This document shows positions 1 through 7,203 of a DNA stretch of 10,560 bases, one piece after another. The translations under genes were made by a program, and so were the position numbers. Position 1 is the stretch's first letter. The number at the start of each line of letters is the position of its first letter. Origin of the DNA: JAYEIA01 sp034659855 (GTDB lineage: Bacteria; Bacteroidota; Bacteroidia; Bacteroidales; JAADGE01); NCBI GenBank assembly GCA_034659855.1, contig JAYEIA010000144.1, forward strand, positions 1 through 10,560. Reading direction: 5' to 3'. The notes under the pieces were generated by a model. That model was given only the letters and a program-made list of their open reading frames with translations. It made no database searches and was not told where the DNA came from.

Positions 1-1
1 C

Positions 2-2050
2 TTTGAACCAACAAGTTCATTCAGAGCCGGTGCATTATTGAGTGCTTCCGGTAATAAAAAAGATGCTTTTGAAGCCAAATATAAAAACCAACTCAAAAGT
101 GAACAATCTGCATTGGACGTTTTTAAGGCTGTTAAAGGCAAAGATTTTATTATTTCCGATGTTAGCAAAAAAGAAGGAAAACGTTCACCTGCACCGCCGT
201 TTACGACATCTTCATTGCAACAACAGGCGGCCGGTAAATTGGGATTCTCGGTTAGTAAGACCATGCGAACTGCCCAGCGCCTGTACGAATCCGGTTTGAT
301 TACATATATGCGTACGGATTCTTTTAATTTGTCAAATTTTGCTTTGAACGCTGCAAAGGAACAAATTGAAACAGAATACGGAGAAAAATATTATAATAAG
401 CGTGTTTTTAAAACAAAAACAAAAGGAGCTCAAGAGGCACACGAAGCTATTCGCCCCACAAATATATCGAGAAAAAGCGGCGGGAACAGTTATGATGAAA
501 AACGATTGTATGAACTTATCAGAAAACGTACGTTGGCTTCGCAGATGAGTCAAGCCGTTTTTGAAAAGACGAAAGTAATTATTAATGCCGACGGAACGGA
601 GCATTCATTTGATGCTGTCGGAGAAGTTTTGGTTTTTGACGGTTTTTTGAAAGCGTATTACAGCAACCAATCGGATATTGCTAAGAACTCAGATTTTTTG
701 CCGCCGCTTAAGAAAAATCAAAAGCTTAAATTTATTCATGCCGAAGCCCGTGAAGTTTTTACAAAGCACCCGGCAAGATATACCGAGGCCGCTTTGGTGA
801 AAAAAATGGAAGAATTGGGAATCGGACGTCCCTCTACTTATGCCCCGACAATATCCACTTTGCAAAACAGAAGCTATGTTTTGATAGAGGACAGACCGGG
901 ATCAGAGAGAAAGTTCCGTTATATTGAATTAGACAAAGAAATAAAGCAGTCGGTAAAAAAAGAGACTTACGGAACTGAAAAGTCAAAAATGTTTCCCACA
1001 GATACCGCCATGGTTGTAACCGATTTTTTGGTAGAACATTTCAAAAGTATACTTGATTATAATTTTACGGCAAAAGCCGAAGAGGATTTTGATGAAATTG
1101 CCGAAGGAAAAACGGTGTGGTATAAAATGATTGATGAGTTTTATTCTGACTTTAACAGCCGAGTTCAAAAGACCATTAAAGAGGCGGAAAAAAATACGGG
1201 AGAACGAATTTTGGGTGAACATCCGGATTCCGGCAAGCGGGTTTCCGTCCGGTTGGGAAAATTTGGCCCGGTGGTTCAGTTGGGTGCTCCCGATGATGAA
1301 AAGAAACCAAGCTATGTGAGTTTGCAAAAAGACCAATTTTTGGAAACCATCACATTTGAAGAGGCATTGACACTTTTGAAATCTTCCGGAAACGGGAGGT
1401 ATCTCGGAACAGATGAAGAAACCGGAGAAAAAGTTTTTGCCAGAGTTGCCAGGTACGGCCCCATTGTTCAAAGAGGTGAAGGGAACGGAGACGAAAAACC
1501 AAAGTATGTCAGCTTGCTCAAAGGTATGGATGTTGAAACCCTCAGCATGGATGATGCTTTGGCTTTATTGAGTCTTCCGAAAGATCTTGGTCAATTTGAA
1601 GATAAAAAGGTGGTAACGGCTATAGGTCGTTTTGGTCCGTATGTAAGACATGACGGCAAATTTGCTTCACTAAAGAAAACCGACAGCCCATTGACTATTG
1701 ATTTGAGTAGAGCCATTGAACTTATCAAAGAGAAGAAAGAAAAAGACAGAAAGCGCCAGATTAAGTTATTCCCTGAAGATGATACGATAAAAATTATTAA
1801 AGATCGTTGGGGAAGACCTTGTATATACAGTAAACGAAAATATTACAATATTTCTGATGTAAAAGACCCGGAAAAATTGACTTTGAAGCAATGCAAGGAA
1901 ATAATTGAAAAGCAGCCTAAGAAAAAAACGACAAAGAAAAAGACCAAAAAGAAAACAGCGGCAAAAAAGAAAAATACAAAAAAGAAGAATACAAAGAAGA
2001 AACCATCTAAAAAGAAATCTTCGTCAAGTAAAACTAAGAAGAAAAAATAA
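2..2050 (+). CDS. topA: DNA topoisomerase I (type IA), 3' part, 5' end cut by the window
   Basis: Relaxes negatively supercoiled DNA by nicking and passing one strand through a tyrosine-linked break. The reading frame is open from base 2, so the TTG at 38 is internal; the N-terminal TOPRIM domain lies outside the window. Visible motifs: the active-site block ITYMRTDS, with the catalytic Tyr codon at 305-307; EAHEAIRPT near 440; and RYTEAALVKKMEELGIGRPS near 780-830. Three topoisomerase C-terminal repeats follow (about 1199-1381, 1397-1570 and 1574-1732, each with a GxFGPxV-like core), then a degenerate fourth around 1784-1909. There are no four-cysteine zinc fingers as in E. coli TopA. The last 44 residues are a basic tail with 26 lysines, presumably non-specific DNA binding. 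This architecture is typical of Bacteroidota. Identification is secure. Confidence 0.97.
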   Translation, partial: FEPTSSFRAGALLSASGNKKDAFEAKYKNQLKSEQSALDVFKAVKGKDFIISDVSKKEGKRSPAPPFTTSSLQQQAAGKLGFSVSKTMRTAQRLYESGLITYMRTDSFNLSNFALNAAKEQIETEYGEKYYNKRVFKTKTKGAQEAHEAIRPTNISRKSGGNSYDEKRLYELIRKRTLASQMSQAVFEKTKVIINADGTEHSFDAVGEVLVFDGFLKAYYSNQSDIAKNSDFLPPLKKNQKLKFIHAEAREVFTKHPARYTEAALVKKMEELGIGRPSTYAPTISTLQNRSYVLIEDRPGSERKFRYIELDKEIKQSVKKETYGTEKSKMFPTDTAMVVTDFLVEHFKSILDYNFTAKAEEDFDEIAEGKTVWYKMIDEFYSDFNSRVQKTIKEAEKNTGERILGEHPDSGKRVSVRLGKFGPVVQLGAPDDEKKPSYVSLQKDQFLETITFEEALTLLKSSGNGRYLGTDEETGEKVFARVARYGPIVQRGEGNGDEKPKYVSLLKGMDVETLSMDDALALLSLPKDLGQFEDKKVVTAIGRFGPYVRHDGKFASLKKTDSPLTIDLSRAIELIKEKKEKDRKRQIKLFPEDDTIKIIKDRWGRPCIYSKRKYYNISDVKDPEKLTLKQCKEIIEKQPKKKTTKKKTKKKTAAKKKNTKKKNTKKKPSKKKSSSSKTKKKK

Positions 2051-2111
2051 TTTGGTTAAGGTTTACGCAAAACAGTATAGAATTATATGACAAAAATAGA
2101 AACCATAATAT

Positions 2112-2191
2112 CGGTTTGGTGTCAGCACTTTTTGTTATGTTTTTTTCGCTTCGCTCAAAAAAATACAGCAAAAAGTACCGCTACCAAGCCG
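2112..2191. repeat. 80-nt imperfect palindrome downstream of topA
   Basis: The arms are symmetric without gaps around position 2151.5. In the outer 35 positions of each arm, 27 pair by Watson-Crick and 4 more could pair as G-U in RNA. The centre is seven T, a GC-containing loop of ten bases, and seven A. It starts 61 nt after the topA stop. Seen directly; it may act as a transcription terminator or be a dispersed intergenic palindrome. There is no T-run directly after the outer stem, so a classic intrinsic terminator is not proven. Confidence 0.75.
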
Positions 2192-2267
2192 TATTCTATT
2201 AAGTAAGGAGTAACACATAAATTTTCTGTATTTTAATATTGTTATATTACTGATAATCAGTTGAATT

Positions 2268-2303
2268 ATTGCACCATTATACCATTAAATAATTGTATCA
2301 TTA
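2268..2303 (+). repeat. short degenerate direct repeat in the leader of the ureohydrolase-like gene
   Basis: ATTGCACCATTA (2268-2279) and ATTGTATCATTA (2292-2303) match at 10 of 12 positions and start 24 nt apart, with a related TACCATTAAATA between them. The unit lies 15 nt before the next start codon. It could be a regulatory site or simply AT-rich leader sequence; evidence is weak. Confidence 0.3.
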
Positions 2304-2318
2304 CTTAAGCTGTCAACT

Positions 2319-3503
2319 ATGGAAATGAATTTGAATGATTATATAAGCCTCCCTGATTTTGAGGCATCGGAATATAAGGCTATTCATAAAAATAGTGACT
2401 TATTTTACCGCATAGCCGCTCGTAAGAATGACTTATCAGCAGAGCGAATCTCAGAACAGAGGGTGGTAATTCTATCTGTACCCGAAGACAGAAATTCTGA
2501 TAATAAAGGCTCGGCAAACAGCCCGGATGCTGTACGGAGGCAATTGTACAATTTGTATTTGCCCTCACACGATATACCAATACTTGACCTCGGAAATTTA
2601 AAGCAGGGAAAAACAGTAAAAGATACTTATCGAGCACTTTATGAGGTGTACCTTTACCTTTTGAGTTTGCAGGTTATTCCCGTTATTATCGGGGGTTCGC
2701 AAGATTTGATGTATTCTGTATTTAAAGTTTATGATGCATTAAAGCAACCGTTTAACTTAACAAATATTGATGCACGTTTTGATTTGGGGCCGGTCGATGA
2801 TGCCTTTCAAAATCATTCATTTCTCTCTAAATTGATACAGGAAAACAGTCCGTATCTTTTTAATTATACCCACATCGGTTATCAAACCTACTACAACTCG
2901 CCCGATGATATTAGTTTATTGGATGAACTATGGTTTGAATGCATTCGCTTGGGAAAAGCAAAAAATGAAATAAACGAAAATGAACCGTTTCTTCGAGATT
3001 CAGATTTTGCTTGTATAGATATTAATGCAGTCAGGCAGTCTGATGCTCCCGGCAGAGCCAATGCTTCGGTACATGGATTTAGCGGTGAGGAAGCTTGCCA
3101 ACTATCAAAATATGCCGGGATGAGTGATCGTTTGAGCGGATTTGGTATTTTTGAAATGAACCCTGAGTTTGACAGAGACCATCAAACCGCTGAATTTACG
3201 GCTCAGCTGGTATGGCACTTTATACAAGGGGTTTGGCTGCGAAAAGGTGACTTTCCTAAACGTCCTGTTACGGAATATCGAAAGTTTATTATCCAAACAG
3301 AAGAAGAGGAAAGTACATTGATTTTTTATAAAAACCCTAAAACCGGCCGATGGTGGATGGAAGTTCCCTTTTTTGAGAAGAAAGAAGAAAAAAATATTCT
3401 GGTTTCATGCTCTCCTAACGATTATAAGGTTGCAACAGAAGGCGATATTCCTGAACGATGGTGGCGGTTTTATCAAAAACTGAGTCGGGCGGCGGCCAAG
3501 TAG
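2319..3503 (+). CDS. ureohydrolase (arginase/formimidoylglutamase) fold protein lacking metal ligands
   Basis: A 394-residue protein of the arginase/agmatinase/formimidoylglutamase superfamily. Family landmarks are recognisable in order: GGSQD (125-129) where active enzymes have GGDHS; NIDARFDLG (149-157) where they have DAHxD; CIDINAVRQSDAPG (232-245) in place of SxDxDxxDP; and FEMNPEFD (278-285), matching the late ExNPxxD block. Mapped on the six Mn ligands, the two His are replaced (Gln128, Arg153) and one Asp is Asn (Asn236), while Asp151, Asp155 and Asp234 remain. A working two-metal centre is therefore unlikely. The protein continues about 90 residues past the core with a Trp- and Lys-rich tail. 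No signal peptide, so cytoplasmic. It follows topA on the same strand after 268 nt. ATG at 2325 is an alternative start. Fold assignment is good; function is unknown. Confidence 0.87.
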   Translation: MEMNLNDYISLPDFEASEYKAIHKNSDLFYRIAARKNDLSAERISEQRVVILSVPEDRNSDNKGSANSPDAVRRQLYNLYLPSHDIPILDLGNLKQGKTVKDTYRALYEVYLYLLSLQVIPVIIGGSQDLMYSVFKVYDALKQPFNLTNIDARFDLGPVDDAFQNHSFLSKLIQENSPYLFNYTHIGYQTYYNSPDDISLLDELWFECIRLGKAKNEINENEPFLRDSDFACIDINAVRQSDAPGRANASVHGFSGEEACQLSKYAGMSDRLSGFGIFEMNPEFDRDHQTAEFTAQLVWHFIQGVWLRKGDFPKRPVTEYRKFIIQTEEEESTLIFYKNPKTGRWWMEVPFFEKKEEKNILVSCSPNDYKVATEGDIPERWWRFYQKLSRAAAK

Positions 3504-3541
3504 TGTAATATTTTTCTCGTTCTTTTTTTAAGATTGGCTCT

Positions 3542-3782
3542 ATTGCAGACTTCGTCTGTTTTAATATTTTAAATAGCTGAACTCCTTTAATATAAAGGTT
3601 GCTATATGATTTTGCGATATAATTGGACACAGGTATTATTTGGAGAGAACCCAAACGCCTGATAGTGAGATAGATAACAATAGGTGTGAATTTGTTTCAA
3701 AATTTGTTTTATCAGGCATTCAGGCACTTACAATTATACACACTGTCCATTTTTTTATATTAAAACAAACGAAGTCTGTATT
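3542..3782. repeat. 241-bp MITE-like element with 26-nt terminal inverted repeats
   Basis: The left end 3542-3567 and the right end 3757-3782 are inverted copies that match at 23 of 26 positions. The left end contains its own small palindrome CAGAC-TTC-GTCTG. A second, nested inverted repeat lies inside: GGACA (3625-3629) with TGTCC (3744-3748), and GCCTGATA (3657-3664) with TATCAGGC (3710-3717). The nested pair is centred about 25 nt to the right of the outer pair, which suggests an insertion in the left half. No transposase is encoded. The structure is seen; its mobile nature is inferred. Confidence 0.6.
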
Positions 3783-3824
3783 GAATGAAATTGGTGGTAA
3801 ATTTATTTTGTTCTTGACAACAAT

Positions 3825-3906
3825 GACCCCAAACCCATAGAGGGGCTTAAAAACAAAAACTTCACAGAAGTTTTTGAAAAGTCCTCTTTCAGGAGATTTA
3901 GGGGTC
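3825..3906. repeat. 82-nt palindrome with a perfect 10-bp core hairpin
   Basis: Outer arms GACCCC (3825-3830) and GGGGTC (3901-3906) enclose partly matching arms. The perfect core stem is CAAAAACTTC (3854-3863), loop ACA, GAAGTTTTTG (3867-3876). The A-run and T-run flanking the core make it look like a two-way terminator. The general pattern resembles C/G-rich intergenic palindromes I remember from Bacteroidota genomes, which I cannot verify here. It sits 21 nt before the next start codon. Confidence 0.65.
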
Positions 3907-3927
3907 TATAAACCCGGTTAAAACACG

Positions 3928-4653
3928 ATGAAAACTTCTTTGCTGTTCTCTTTTTACATCCTGATACTTTTGAGTGCCGTACAAGTCAACGCACAATCCA
4001 AATACGTTGCTGTTTTTGGATCGGACTATAAGCACGCTTTGGAGTATATGACTGAAAACCGAATTTTGCAAATGAAAATTATGCAGGACAATGATATTCC
4101 GGCCGAAATTTTATTACCTGTTGTTTTTCCCGAGCGTATTCGCTACTCCATTATAAAAGACTACTTTGAAACTGAGATGCTGAAAACAGTATATGTGAGG
4201 TACGGTTCGGCCTATGCCGATTTTTCTGTCGGAGATTTTCAGTTAAAAGCATCTTTTGCAGAAAAAATAGAGCAATTTGTTATTGCTTCCGAAGAACTTT
4301 CTGAAAAATACAGTTTGCTGATTATTGCTTCATCCGGAGACAAAGACAGACGTAAAATCAGGGTAAAAAGACTACAGAATACAGCCTACCAATTGTATTA
4401 TATTTCCGCATTTTACGATATAGTGAATCGGCGTTTTGATTTATCAAAAAAAGCTGTAAATGAGAAAATTCGATTTATCGCTTCGGCGTACAACCACGGG
4501 TTTACCGATTCTCAGAGCGAAATAGAAAAATATGCCGGCAAAAAGTTTTTCCCGTACGGGAGTAAATACCCCGGAAAACAATATGCCTATTCCGATGTTG
4601 CAGCAGACTTTTATAGGTACCACTTTAAACCAATTTATAACGGGATGGACTGA
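3928..4653 (+). CDS. secreted protein with lytic transglycosylase/lysozyme-like motifs
   Basis: A 241-residue protein with a clear signal peptide (about residues 1-22, cleavage near VNA-QS), so periplasmic or exported. The rest is soluble, without membrane helices. I do not recognise a named gene. The order of motifs matches the SLT lysozyme-like fold: a candidate catalytic Glu69 in VVFPERIRYS; then DFSVGDFQLKASFAEKIEQF (98-117), which parallels the SxGxxQ segment; and RFIASAYNHGF (182-192), which parallels the AYNxG motif of lytic transglycosylases. The C-terminal part is rich in Tyr and Lys (FFPYGSKYPGKQYAYSD, 207-223). Such an enzyme would cleave glycan strands of peptidoglycan. It stands alone on the plus strand, convergent with the sigma-factor cluster. 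The coding call is firm; the enzymatic role is inferred from motif spacing only. Confidence 0.72.
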   Translation: MKTSLLFSFYILILLSAVQVNAQSKYVAVFGSDYKHALEYMTENRILQMKIMQDNDIPAEILLPVVFPERIRYSIIKDYFETEMLKTVYVRYGSAYADFSVGDFQLKASFAEKIEQFVIASEELSEKYSLLIIASSGDKDRRKIRVKRLQNTAYQLYYISAFYDIVNRRFDLSKKAVNEKIRFIASAYNHGFTDSQSEIEKYAGKKFFPYGSKYPGKQYAYSDVAADFYRYHFKPIYNGMD

Positions 4654-4930
4654 TCGGCTTCGCTGTGATACTTTAAATGGTTTAATTATTTATTGATACA
4701 ATACCTTGCTGTTCAACAAATACACTCTTTGTAAAAGTCAAATTATTAACCGTTGAGTCCACTCCGAAAACACCGTTTTTGGAAAATCATGTAAATACGA
4801 AAACAGTATTGTGCTGATAATAAGAGCTTTATGATTTAACAAAAACATGTAAATCTTGTCAATCCTGTCAAAAAAGACTTTTCAGAGTACACTCACCGTT
4901 TAATAGATATTCAATTTTTTTTTCGGCATT
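4654..4930. other. convergent spacer without a clear terminator
   Basis: 277 nt between two gene ends. It holds one copy of the 54-nt repeat (4694-4747), a weak hairpin CCGAAAAC-ACC-GTTTTTGG (4764-4782, one G-T pair), and an AT-rich stretch around 4845-4877 with short echoes (TGTCAATC, TGTCAAAA). No strong stem followed by a T-run was seen for either converging gene. Confidence 0.5.
4694..4747 (+). repeat. 54-nt dispersed repeat, copy 1
   Basis: Matches 9016-9069 at 51 of 54 positions in the same orientation. Similarity continues more weakly upstream (about 4671-4693 against 8997-9015) and downstream, where both copies have a GAGT...ACTC pair. In this copy it begins 40 nt after a stop codon. 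Nature unknown. Confidence 0.8.
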
Positions 4931-6028
4931 TTAAAACTGATAGTGAATTTGTATACCCGAGTAGCCGTAACTTATATTTTGACCGGCAAGCCCTCCGGTG
5001 GGAATCTTAGTAAAAGGCTCAAAAATTAGTATTCCCTTTGACATAGGATACTTATACCCGACCGAAAGGTTAATTACCCCGGCAAGATTATAATTCTCAA
5101 AAGCATTGTAAGAGCTGCTGTAGTTGATAGTTTGAGTATCAGAAGAATTGGAGGATTCGCTGTTTTTTATTACAATATCTGTTGTGTATTCTTCATGCAG
5201 ATAGACCAGAGAAGAAACTCCGCCGGTAAAAACAAATTTTCGAGTATGGAATTTTATGTTCAGCGGTATATCTGTGGCAATTATTCCGGCCTTGTTTTCG
5301 ATGTTGTCTGCAAGTTGCGTTGCACTCAAGGATGTGGTATAATCTCCGTTGCTGTTTTGAAATCCGAATTGTAAATTGCTTACAGATATTCCGGTTTCTA
5401 CAGCCAGACGGTCATTTATTTGATAGTCAATTGTGAAACCGGTTGATAAGCCCGGCTCGGAGTATGTATTTCCTTTGGTGTATGCTAAAGCTCCGTTAAT
5501 ATGTAAACCAAAGTTTAATCGTTTCTTGCGGTCATCAGCAGCTTGCTGAGGTAGGGGAAGCCTTTTTTTGTTCGGCATTAAGCTGTCTTTATTTGTCGGA
5601 ATACTCTTATCGGCCATTGGCTTGCCTGTTGTGTCAGTTACGATTGTTTCAGTCAAGAACTCATTCTTTTTTGTGAGATTATTTTTTTTCAATTGGCTGA
5701 AGTTTCGTTTGTCTGTTATGATGTCTTTTTTGAGTTCCTTTTCGGGAACCGTTGAATTTATTTTTTCTGTAGGTGTACTTTTATGAAAATTCGGTTGCGT
5801 TTCGGAAAAATAATCTTGAGTATTGCCCGGAATAAGCGTTAGAATTCCGGCAAGCAAAACTACAGAAGCGGCTTTTACGATACTCCATGAAAATAATAAC
5901 AGGCGTTGGTTATTCTTTCGGAGTTTTTTTTGCATGAGTTTCCAATGCTCCGGATTGTATGGTTCCCGGTGCTCAGAAAATTTTGAAATGATGTCCTTTC
6001 TTATTTCTCGGTCAAATTTGTTATGCAT
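4931..6028 (-). CDS. putative trans-envelope anti-sigma factor with C-terminal outer-membrane beta-barrel
   Basis: A 365-residue protein of unusual build. Residues 1-43 are a charged cytoplasmic head with a PEHWKLMQKKL segment like those of Bacteroidota anti-sigma proteins. Residues 44-66 are one hydrophobic helix (inner membrane). Residues 67-170 are a Lys/Thr/Asn/Pro-rich linker that must lie in the periplasm. Residues 171-365 alternate polar and hydrophobic residues in strands (FGLHINGALAYTKG, TGISVSNLQFGF, YNLAGVINLSVGYKY) and end in IHYQF, a typical last strand of an outer-membrane barrel with terminal Phe. The start overlaps the sigma gene by 28 nt, implying coupled translation and a direct functional partner. 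Inference: the head binds the sigma factor while the barrel senses the outer membrane. It could also be an outer-membrane protein with an inner-membrane anchor and no sigma binding. Confidence 0.75.
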   Translation of the reverse strand: MHNKFDREIRKDIISKFSEHREPYNPEHWKLMQKKLRKNNQRLLLFSWSIVKAASVVLLAGILTLIPGNTQDYFSETQPNFHKSTPTEKINSTVPEKELKKDIITDKRNFSQLKKNNLTKKNEFLTETIVTDTTGKPMADKSIPTNKDSLMPNKKRLPLPQQAADDRKKRLNFGLHINGALAYTKGNTYSEPGLSTGFTIDYQINDRLAVETGISVSNLQFGFQNSNGDYTTSLSATQLADNIENKAGIIATDIPLNIKFHTRKFVFTGGVSSLVYLHEEYTTDIVIKNSESSNSSDTQTINYSSSYNAFENYNLAGVINLSVGYKYPMSKGILIFEPFTKIPTGGLAGQNISYGYSGIQIHYQF

Positions 6029-6495
6029 TCCGATGAATAAAATTGTTTATACTTAAATCTTAACTGACGTTTTGCCCGCATCAAAAATGTTCGGCTCGAA
6101 GATTCTTTTATGTCAAGCATTTGGGCGATTTCTTTATGTTTGTATCCTTCTATATCATGCAAGTTAAATACGGTTCTGTATTGCTCGGGTATTGTTCGAA
6201 TCAATTTTAGTAAGTCCTTTATTTCAAGAGTTTTGTCATAGGCTTGTGTCAGTTTAATATCTTCAATATCAACCAATATCTTTTCAGTTGGCTTTATTTT
6301 TCTGTATCTGTCAATGCAGCCTCGAATTAGAATCACTCTAAACCAAGGTTTAAATGCCTTTGAAGAATCAAATGTTTTAATATTATCAAAGACTTTTAAA
6401 AATCCGTCGTTTAGAAGCTCTGCGGCCTCATTTTTGTCTTCGGAATATCGCAAACATATACTCATACCATAGGCATAATATTTCTTGTAAAGCAT
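6001..6495 (-). CDS. ECF-family RNA polymerase sigma factor; start uncertain
   Basis: Directs RNA polymerase to a dedicated set of promoters. From the ATG at 6495 it is 164 residues: region 2 (about 2-65, with LYKKYYAYGMSICLRYSED, DGFLKVFDNI and FKPWFRVILIRGCIDRYRK) and region 4 (about 93-147, with IPEQYRTVFNLHDIEGYKHK, the helix-turn-helix EIAQMLDIKESSSRTFLMRA and KRQLR). The same frame stays open upstream and encodes RGCKNNVLKYQE just before the Met. This matches the usual first helix of Bacteroidota ECF factors, so the true protein likely begins earlier. No ATG, GTG or TTG exists there: the candidates are ATT at 6558 (protein would begin with RATEKKILRGC) or CTG at 6534. Nine A in a row (minus strand, 6545-6537) lie in this stretch. 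The downstream overlapping gene is the presumed anti-sigma factor. Confidence 0.93.
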   Translation of the reverse strand: MLYKKYYAYGMSICLRYSEDKNEAAELLNDGFLKVFDNIKTFDSSKAFKPWFRVILIRGCIDRYRKIKPTEKILVDIEDIKLTQAYDKTLEIKDLLKLIRTIPEQYRTVFNLHDIEGYKHKEIAQMLDIKESSSRTFLMRAKRQLRFKYKQFYSSECITNLTEK

Positions 6496-6621
6496 CTCTT
6501 GATACTTTAGAACGTTATTTTTGCACCCTCTCAGTATTTTTTTTTCCGTTGCCCTAATTTTACAATAATTACTTTGATTAATATTGTCCCAATGTAATAA
6601 AATTACTGCAGAGCAGTTGAT

Positions 6622-7197
6622 TTAGAGTTTATAGCCCAAATTAATTAAAAGATACCATTCGCCATCAGACTTTTTAGTGGTATAGACTTTGGCAGATACC
6701 CCGAGTACAAATTTGTCTAAACCTTGATATTTGTACTCTGTCAGAACGGAAAAGCCGGGTAAATATGTTTCATTGTCTTCATTTGTTATTAAATTTATAT
6801 AGTATGTGTTACCGCAACGTGGATACTGATCCTCAGAGATTATATTTGCATATTGAAAAATTGGTCCTGCCCCGATGGCGAATATATGTTCGGAGCTTGT
6901 TTTGAACGGAACAAATTTGAATTCTGATGCTATACTGATATTCGATTTTTGCATTTCTCTGAACTCTGATTTGTGTTCAAGTATGTCTGTTCTGAATTCA
7001 GCGTTTAGTTCAAAAAATCGGTTAAGTTTTATAGTCAAGTAATTACCGTAAGAAAATCCTGTTGCCGAGAGCATATTTGAGCCGGTGTAACCACTCGTTA
7101 TTCCTACAGTCATTCCGGAGTGGTTTTGGGCTTTTGAGTGATTTATGCAGACACTGAGCAAGAAGGTCAGAATAATTATCTTTATATATGGTTTCAT
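6622..7197 (-). CDS. small outer-membrane beta-barrel protein
   Basis: A 191-residue protein with a signal peptide (residues 1-24, cleavage near SKA-Q). The mature part is short amphipathic strands with turns, for example MTVGITSGYTG (29-39), YLTIKLNRFFELNAEFRTDI (53-72), HIFAIGAGPIFQYANI (104-119), FVLGVSAKVYTT (163-174) and the last strand WYLLINLGYKL. The size suits an eight-stranded barrel of the general Bacteroidota outer-membrane type. It starts 6 nt after the serpin stop codon, so the two are almost certainly co-transcribed; the sigma factor follows on the same strand. The pair CGNT... around residue 128 and one Cys in the signal peptide are the only cysteines. The barrel call rests on composition and strand pattern, not on a recognised named family. 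Its role could be a surface receptor or a partner of the barrel anti-sigma protein. Confidence 0.78.
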   Translation of the reverse strand: MKPYIKIIILTFLLSVCINHSKAQNHSGMTVGITSGYTGSNMLSATGFSYGNYLTIKLNRFFELNAEFRTDILEHKSEFREMQKSNISIASEFKFVPFKTSSEHIFAIGAGPIFQYANIISEDQYPRCGNTYYINLITNEDNETYLPGFSVLTEYKYQGLDKFVLGVSAKVYTTKKSDGEWYLLINLGYKL

Positions 7198-7203
7198 TTG
7201 AGT

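Larger units (their letters stand above)
3504..3927. other. 424-nt gene-free spacer filled by two palindromic elements
   Basis: No convincing coding sequence on either strand; short open frames here run through the repeats. It holds the inverted-repeat element 3542-3782 and the palindrome 3825-3906. No exact TAnnTTTG promoter match was found before the gene at 3928. Confidence 0.7.

Noticed and set aside
983..1471. 162-codon minus-strand open frame inside topA
   Set aside because: Antisense shadow of strongly conserved topA coding sequence; no signal or domain of its own.
3640..3840. 66-residue plus-strand open frame in the spacer before the 3928 gene
   Set aside because: It covers the inner and right inverted repeats of the MITE-like element and ends in the next palindrome.
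4931..6028. Classic FecR-type anti-sigma with TonB-dependent receptor partner
   Set aside because: No FecR domain and no SusC/TonB-dependent receptor gene nearby; the C-terminus looks like a small barrel instead.
6600..6620. Terminator between the barrel and sigma genes
   Set aside because: Only a 5-bp stem (ACTGC-TCT-GCAGT) with no proper T-run; too weak to separate the genes.
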